NCBI GenBank assembly: GCA_029243485.1
Contig: JAQWRY010000010.1
Coordinates: 31,062 to 95,061 of the forward strand
Direction: 5' to 3'
Source of the DNA: Candidatus Binatia bacterium
GTDB lineage: Bacteria > Desulfobacterota > Binatia > UBA12015
DNA: 64,000 bases
The notes beneath the pieces were generated by a model, which worked only from the letters and a program-made list of their open reading frames with translations, was not told the origin of the DNA and ran no database searches. How positions within the stretch are numbered: position 1 is the first letter of the stretch; each line of letters begins with the position of its first letter. Below are positions 62,643 to 64,000 of this stretch, one piece after another. The translations under genes and the position numbers were made by a program.

Positions 62643-63848
62643 CTACGGGACTTCCTTGGGTGCGTCCTCGGAGATGTAGGCAGTGCCGCCCTTCGGGCCG
62701 CGCTGCGCGCCGGTTACATACTCGCTGCCGGCGCCGGCGACATCAATCCCGAAATCGGCGCCGCCGACCGGTCGCACAGCGAGGCGCGCGACGAACTTCC
62801 GCGTGGCGCGGTCGAAGTAGTACACCGCGCCGGCGCCCGGGATTCCCTTCACCGTGTCGTGCGGCGCGCCGACGATGATTCCGTCGTCAGTGAGCGCGAG
62901 CGAGTAGCCGAACATCGCACCGTCCTCGAGGTTCGCGGTGTCATGGAGGGCTGCTACGACTTTTCCGCTGGCGAGATCCAGGACGTACGCTCGGCCGGCC
63001 CGATGGTTCGCGTTCGGCGCGCCGATCACCACGAACTTTCCGTCCGTTGCGAGGGACGCACCGAAGGAGCTTCCTTCGCCTGCGGCCGGTTCCAGGAGCC
63101 GTCGCTTTAGCGCCCCGGTATTGGCATCGAAGGCGAACGCGGCGCCGGCATGTGCGACGCCGTCCATCATCGCTGCAGGTCCGCCGAGGAGCAGTGTGTC
63201 GCCGGACGCCGTAAGGACTTGTCCGAGGGCCATGTGATCCTCCGGCGTCGGGAGATGGTAGGATAGTAGGAGTTCCCCGGTGTTCGCGCTGAAACGGTAG
63301 GCGATCCCGGCGTTGACGTGGCCCTGTACGTCGCTCGAGGGCGAGCCGATGACGGGGTCTTCCCCGATGAACCCTACGGCCGATCCGAACTCGGCCTTCG
63401 CGTGGGGCGGGGATTCGACGAAGCGGCGGACGGAGAGACCCGTCCTCACGTTGATCAAGTAGGCCGCACCGGCAACGGGGACGCCATCGACGGTCCGCCC
63501 GGCGGACCCGACGAGCAATCGGTCGCCCCGCAGGGCGATCGCGAAACCGAAGAGGGCGCCCTCGGACGGATCGGGTGATTCGACCTTGCGAACGAGAGCG
63601 AGCGTCTTGCGGTCGAAGAGCAGGACCGCGCCGGCCTTCCTGTGATCGTTCGCGCGAGCGTGGGGTGCCCCGACCGCGATCAGGTCCTTTGAGAGGGCTA
63701 CTTTGAAGCCGAAGAGGGCCCGTGAGCCGACGTCCTGAGACGGGATTTTCCGCGGGGCCGGAGCTTCCGGAGGCGGCGGGGAACACGCGATCACAAAGAG
63801 GAGAAGCGCTCCACAGGTGAAGCGGCCGAAGTAATCCAGTGTTCTCAT
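62643..63848 (-). CDS. FG-GAP repeat lipoprotein
   Basis: A 401-residue lipoprotein with lipobox FVIAC near residue 22 and Pro-rich linker (SPPPPEAPAP). The rest is about seven FG-GAP blades, each with a phenylalanine-glycine start and a VGAPH-type turn: ALFGFKVALSKDLIAVGAPH, ALFGFAIALRGDRLLVGSAG, SSFGASLATDGKFVVIGAPN and MFGYSLALTDDGIIVGAPHD. It should be a beta-propeller on the outer surface, a scaffold or ligand-binding protein. ATG 63848 gives the lipoprotein signal. No partner gene is seen at the window edge. Confidence 0.88.
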   Translation of the reverse strand: MRTLDYFGRFTCGALLLFVIACSPPPPEAPAPRKIPSQDVGSRALFGFKVALSKDLIAVGAPHARANDHRKAGAVLLFDRKTLALVRKVESPDPSEGALFGFAIALRGDRLLVGSAGRTVDGVPVAGAAYLINVRTGLSVRRFVESPPHAKAEFGSAVGFIGEDPVIGSPSSDVQGHVNAGIAYRFSANTGELLLSYHLPTPEDHMALGQVLTASGDTLLLGGPAAMMDGVAHAGAAFAFDANTGALKRRLLEPAAGEGSSFGASLATDGKFVVIGAPNANHRAGRAYVLDLASGKVVAALHDTANLEDGAMFGYSLALTDDGIIVGAPHDTVKGIPGAGAVYYFDRATRKFVARLAVRPVGGADFGIDVAGAGSEYVTGAQRGPKGGTAYISEDAPKEVP

Positions 63849-64000
63849 GAAGGAGGGTCGTCGGGGCGTGAGCCCGTGGCGCACGGCCAGGGCATCCTCC
63901 TGCCATTGCTCGAGGCTCGCGTCCAGAGCGGCGCTCCGGTTGAGCGTCGGGGCGGGGGGGGGGGGGCAAGGGTTTACAGCGTCGGCGGGCAGGGTACAAC

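Noticed and set aside
63954..63966. Run of 13 G near the right window end, possible phase-variable tract
   Set aside because: It lies outside any coding frame or recognisable promoter; homopolymer length is also easily misassembled.

Overview
The window is 64 kb of high-GC bacterial chromosome. The organism looks like an uncultured, metabolically versatile relative of the old Deltaproteobacteria, perhaps Binatota or Myxococcota; no rRNA or marker gene is present to confirm this. The clues are many lipid and isoprenoid catabolism genes (acyl-CoA dehydrogenases, acyl-CoA ligases, SDRs, a P450, AtuA, a biotin-dependent carboxylase), secreted Cys-rich proteins and multiheme cytochrome. I see no tRNA, rRNA, CRISPR array, prophage or full transposase.

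Layout. 1-8.7 kb: a secreted protein cut by the window edge, a CbiX-like chelatase, a lipocalin, a broken phytanoyl-CoA dioxygenase, an aldehyde dehydrogenase, a secreted pentaheme protein, a glycosyltransferase remnant, and a B12-binding radical SAM enzyme behind a small overlapping upstream ORF. 9-17 kb: SGNH hydrolase, PhyH dioxygenase, hotdog thioesterase, DUF3127 protein with an SSB-like tail, HdeD and RidA proteins, PDZ protein, SDR, and several gene remnants. 17-25 kb: a leftward acyl-CoA catabolism cluster (dehydrogenase, two ligases, dehydrogenase, two SDRs), interrupted and bounded by short palindromic elements. 25-31 kb: pectinacetylesterase-like lipoprotein, enoyl-CoA hydratase, P450, SRPBCC protein. 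31-36.7 kb: divergent SGNH/MBOAT pair, a broken secreted protein, VOC protein, SDR. 36.7-42.7 kb: a leftward four-gene operon, carboxyltransferase, biotin carboxylase/BCCP, AtuA, TetR, with palindromes in its promoter region. 42.8-48.9 kb: a small basic secreted protein, a Cys-rich PI-PLC-like protein, NTF2 and DUF1214-like proteins, peroxiredoxin and a decayed AhpD-like gene. 49-51.4 kb: a second, overlapping MBOAT/SGNH pair. 51.4-64 kb: split wax-ester synthase remnant, 7TM sensor kinase, GT-C glycosyltransferase, Coq4 homologue, ferritin-like/MerR fusion, AlkB, sugar porter, broken sigma-54 regulator, class C serine hydrolase and FG-GAP lipoprotein.

How the genes fit together: the 17-25 kb cluster activates CoA esters, desaturates them and passes them to dehydrogenases. 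Together with the enoyl-CoA hydratase, P450, ALDH and AtuA/carboxylase operon it suggests growth on branched or isoprenoid lipids. The two MBOAT/SGNH pairs suggest acylation of secreted or surface glycans. A notable property is the number of broken genes (about seventeen) lying between intact ones. Some carry large deletions or inversions and so represent real decay; others have one frameshift and could be consensus errors. The most novel-looking DNA feature is a family of short elements built from 44-bp arms, each containing two GTTARTC-like half-sites.
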